Shown here: one piece after another, positions 60,537 through 64,000 of the stretch | Numbering within the stretch: position 1 is the first letter of the stretch | Layout: every line of letters begins with the position of its first letter | Notes under the pieces: model-generated | What the model saw: the letters and a program-made list of their open reading frames with translations, nothing else | What the model was told of the DNA's origin: nothing | Databases searched by the model: none | Source: Dromaius novaehollandiae | Lineage: Eukaryota; Chordata; Aves; Casuariiformes; Dromaiidae | Direction: 5' to 3' | DNA length: 64,000 bases | Assembly: GCF_036370855.1 (NCBI RefSeq) | Contig: NC_088099.1 | Location: 34,430,501-34,494,500, forward strand | Translations under genes and position numbers: made by a program

Positions 60537-63500
60537 ATGCAGGAATTATATTCATGTGATAAAATTACACTAATAGACAAAAACAGAGATGAAAGATAAA
60601 GAATGTATTACTTTTTCATGATGAGAGGTTAGAGAATTTTTCTCTTCAAACCCACTCTTTGAGTGGATTTGAGGTAAGTTGCAGTAGGCCTTTTTGCTGA
60701 AACTGCCAGAATGAATGCAAATCTCACATTCTTTTTGTAACTATATAACAGACACTCCATGCATTGGATTATGTGGTGGATGCACCCTGAGACATCAGAT
60801 TGTGTAGAGATAGGATACTAATGTGCTGCTAGAAAGTGCGTGTATATAACAAACATAAGGTTCCTGCTGGGTAACTAATTCCCAGACTGCAATGCAGAGC
60901 CACAGTCTCTTTCCTTCTCTGTGAAACCCCAAATCATTCTCAGATGGTTGAAGCTGACATATGGGGTCAACAAACAGAAAAGAAGGTTCAGTGTAAATGC
61001 CTGAGATACAGGCAGGAGAACATAAGGCAGTAATCAAATCAGTGAGTTTCATTTACAGTATTTTGGAATGACAGGTCCAGGAATGCTAGTGGTGAAGATG
61101 AATTTCTTCTGTTGTAGCCTGGACAAATAACCGTTTTAAAAAAGATCTGAAGTCACCAGAACAGCCATTCCAGTCATCATATTTTCATATGTTATATAAT
61201 CTTGGGTCACACATCATTTCACAGGAGTGAAATTTTGCTTTGGATGACATTGACAAAAAAATGTTGACATTACTGGGTCATAATTTCACCAAATGGATTT
61301 CCATCTATTTCAGCATTTCTCCTAAGAGTTTAATAGTATGTTCTGTTCAGTCTTCCTGTGTTAAAGTCTAGCTCCAGGTATCATAATAAGTGGAAGTTGA
61401 CTTTAAAGGATGTGCAAATCTCTTTATCCTGTTTGAATTTTCATCTTGGTTTCACCTCCCCAATTTCTTTCATGTGTCCATCTGTTCTAAATTCATCCTT
61501 TCTTTCTTTCTCCTGTCTGTATTTGTGTATGTATTCTTTGCATATCTTAGTTTTATCATATAAAATGTGTGCAGCACACAGAAAACAACAATTTTCTATC
61601 CAAAATAAATTGAACAAAAAAACTGAAAGTAACCAAGCAATGACAACAGCAAAGCATGTCAACACGCCTAATGTCCTTCAAGAGTTTCACAACACTTGTG
61701 GCATTTTATGTCAAATTCTCTGGTCTTCAGAGACATTAAGGAATTTACAAACTCACTGTGTGTTTTGACTGCTGTCTACAACCATCATCACAGTCAGAAC
61801 GAGAACTGTGTTGCAGAACATGGAATTTTTGTGCTTCATAAAGAAAATGAAATGCAGGATTTTAAGCAGTTTCCATTCCTCAGTTTTAGCCTGTGAAGAA
61901 CACAAAAAGGCACTATACTGTGGGAATAGGGCTGCAGCAGATAGTAGTAACTTTCAGATAACAAGAACTTTTTAGCTAAAAGGTACTGCTGTAAAAAAGT
62001 ATTTTTTTGACCTTTTCACAAAGCAATTCTCTGGAGTTCCATTTTTTTTAACATAGGAAACGACAAATGCATACTGAAGTCAATTTGATTCCAGAAGGGC
62101 TTGATCTTTGTTCTAAAATGGAGTTTAAGTTTTGTTATTTCATTAGCTTATGTAAACAAAACTATGCTTTGAGTAATTTTTCTCATCCTTATATATTGCA
62201 GAAATACAGCATTACTGAGGATCAAAATAAACTAGATTTTATTTTATTTAGTTTTGTATCTTACAATCATGTGACAATAGCCACTAATTTATAGAATTAA
62301 AAAAGTCTATTGTTTTTCCTCGCCTGGATGAAGCAGAAGCCAAGCGTTAAAAATAAATACATCCAGGAATCCTATTTGCAGTGTTCTTCCTTTAGTTAAA
62401 TGTCTGGTAGTTCTTATTTAAGTCTCTCTGTAGTGCATACTGTAACTGCATAAATCCTCATTTCCTAGTGCATCTGCATTGATGACCACAAAATAGCATC
62501 ACTCATCGATAACTTATGGTCCGATATCAAAGACTGGTGAATATAAAACTTGATAATCCTTTCTTTAAAATTTACAGATCCTTCATACCCTACAGGTATT
62601 CTTCCTACACACCAACTTTCAATCTAATAAAGAACTAATATAACACTGATTCCTGAAATAAGCAAAGTTACAGGGAGAAGAGGCCGCTTTTTCATTCCTC
62701 TACATGAAGCTTTGAGTTCAGATTTTGTATCTGCACTGTGGATTTAAGAAAATACCTAGGAAAAAAAGGGGAAGAAATTCAAGCTTTTACAACTCTTTCT
62801 CATATTGTATACCTACAAACAGTATGATGAAAATGCACTTAGCCTGATTCTCTCTCATGAATCTTACCTGCCCTTAATGCAATTTATATGAAAGCAAGGT
62901 CTCTGCAGATTCATCCATTACTATTTCAGTTTCATTTCTGTTACTTCAAGATTCATGGAGAGTGAAAATATGGATGCAGTTATTTCAGCTTAATATAAAG
63001 GTTTTTTTATATAGGCAATGAAAGAGATACATTCTCTGCCTTTTTACTAGCAGTTGTGCCAGTTTTCTATAGTACCCACACCCGTGCAGTAATTTTATAA
63101 GAGAAACAGCACCGGCAAATAACCCAGGGAGATTTCTCTCTTTTCCACAAAGAGGTTAGCAGATGAGAGCGTTTTTAAAAGCAGGTTTTCAGTCTGAGGG
63201 GGTTAAGGACCTGCTTCTGAGGTATGCATGAAAGGTAACTAATAGGAGCACACATATTGTCAGTAGGCTTCAATATCATATATAGGGATCCTCATCTCCA
63301 CTGAAAAATGTGTAGGGACAAGTCAGAAGAGGCTGAGGACTTCTGCTCTCCATGCTTCTGTAATAGGTATTCTTTTACATTGCCAAGTTTCTGTCTTAAT
63401 CGCATCCCACTCTAACATCAAGGCTGAGTGGAGTCTTTCAACTAGTAAGTGTGGCCATCTACTGGGGAAAAAGAAAAACACTCTAAAAATAAAATAATTC

Positions 63501-64000
63501 AGAAATAAAGTATTAGAGCTTAATGTACAAGATGGTAGTACCTTAAGCACATAGTTAGTTAGAAATACAACAAACAAGAATAAAAGTTCAAGTCCTGGTT
63601 TCGACTTTACCGTATGCTGCACTGTCACCATGCCATATTTATGACATTACACTTTGCTCTTCCTCTATGTAAGTAGCTCCCTATTTTTCTAACAGCCTTA
63701 TCCTTACACAAGTAGTCCTTTCAATCAGATCGAATTCTTCTATGATTTCTAACACCTGCAGTTTTGTTCAAACCACAACTGAGTCTTTATTAGATGGAAA
63801 TTGTGTCTGACAGAAGAACAGATCACAAGCCAAGACATCGCTAGTCATTTTCGTTAATGAATTACCAATTATTGCTTTACTTGGCAGGAGCACTCTAACC
63901 TTAAAGCATCAATTTACAAAGGCTTCTCTGGTTTCCCAGTGATCATGTATGTTCTACATTATTCATATCTATAACAAAAAAGTAACTGTTTTTGAAAAAG

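Overview
The window is vertebrate nuclear DNA, most likely avian. The evidence is long AT-rich introns interrupted by CpG-island promoters, canonical GT-AG splice sites, compact introns with few interspersed repeats, no Alu or L1, and a decayed CR1 retroposon of ancient amniote type. It holds three neighbouring protein-coding genes in the order KAT2B (minus) - PP2D1 (plus) - RAB5A (minus). This is the mammalian 3p24.3 order read from the other strand, so the synteny is conserved.

Positions 1-21,560 hold the 5' part of KAT2B (PCAF acetyltransferase) on the minus strand. Six coding exons (21070-20849, 12440-12314, 7527-7382, 6842-6753, 4983-4802, 2416-2225) join in frame into 319 complete codons plus two bases. 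They encode the alanine/glycine-rich N-terminus and most of the PCAF N-terminal domain. The acetyltransferase and bromodomain exons lie beyond position 1. The KAT2B CpG island covers about 20.16-21.56 kb. A second GC-rich block at 21.84-22.64 kb carries an inverted pair of YY1-like sites and may fire on the plus strand. A small CpG-rich patch lies inside intron 1 at about 18.2 kb.

Positions 22.7-31.2 kb are intergenic with nothing recognisable. Positions 31.2-38.9 kb hold PP2D1, a PP2C-fold pseudophosphatase-like gene on the plus strand. Its two large exons (32433-33449 and 37459-38709) keep clear homology to the end, but three frameshifts break the reading frame. Its C-terminal part carries an in-frame 159-bp (53-residue) tandem repeat.

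Positions 38.9-57.6 kb hold RAB5A on the minus strand, complete and intact: five coding exons plus a noncoding first exon in a CpG island, giving 215 residues with all GTPase motifs and the C-terminal CCSN prenylation signal. RAB5A and PP2D1 converge tail to tail, with poly(A) signals only about 57 bp apart. Positions 57.7-64 kb are intergenic with one CR1 fragment and a long (AG)n microsatellite. No exon of the next expected gene (EFHB) was recognised.

I found no prokaryote-style system, CRISPR array, rRNA or tRNA. The most unusual content is the broken and internally repeated PP2D1 gene, the near-touching 3' ends of PP2D1 and RAB5A, and the possible plus-strand promoter beside KAT2B.
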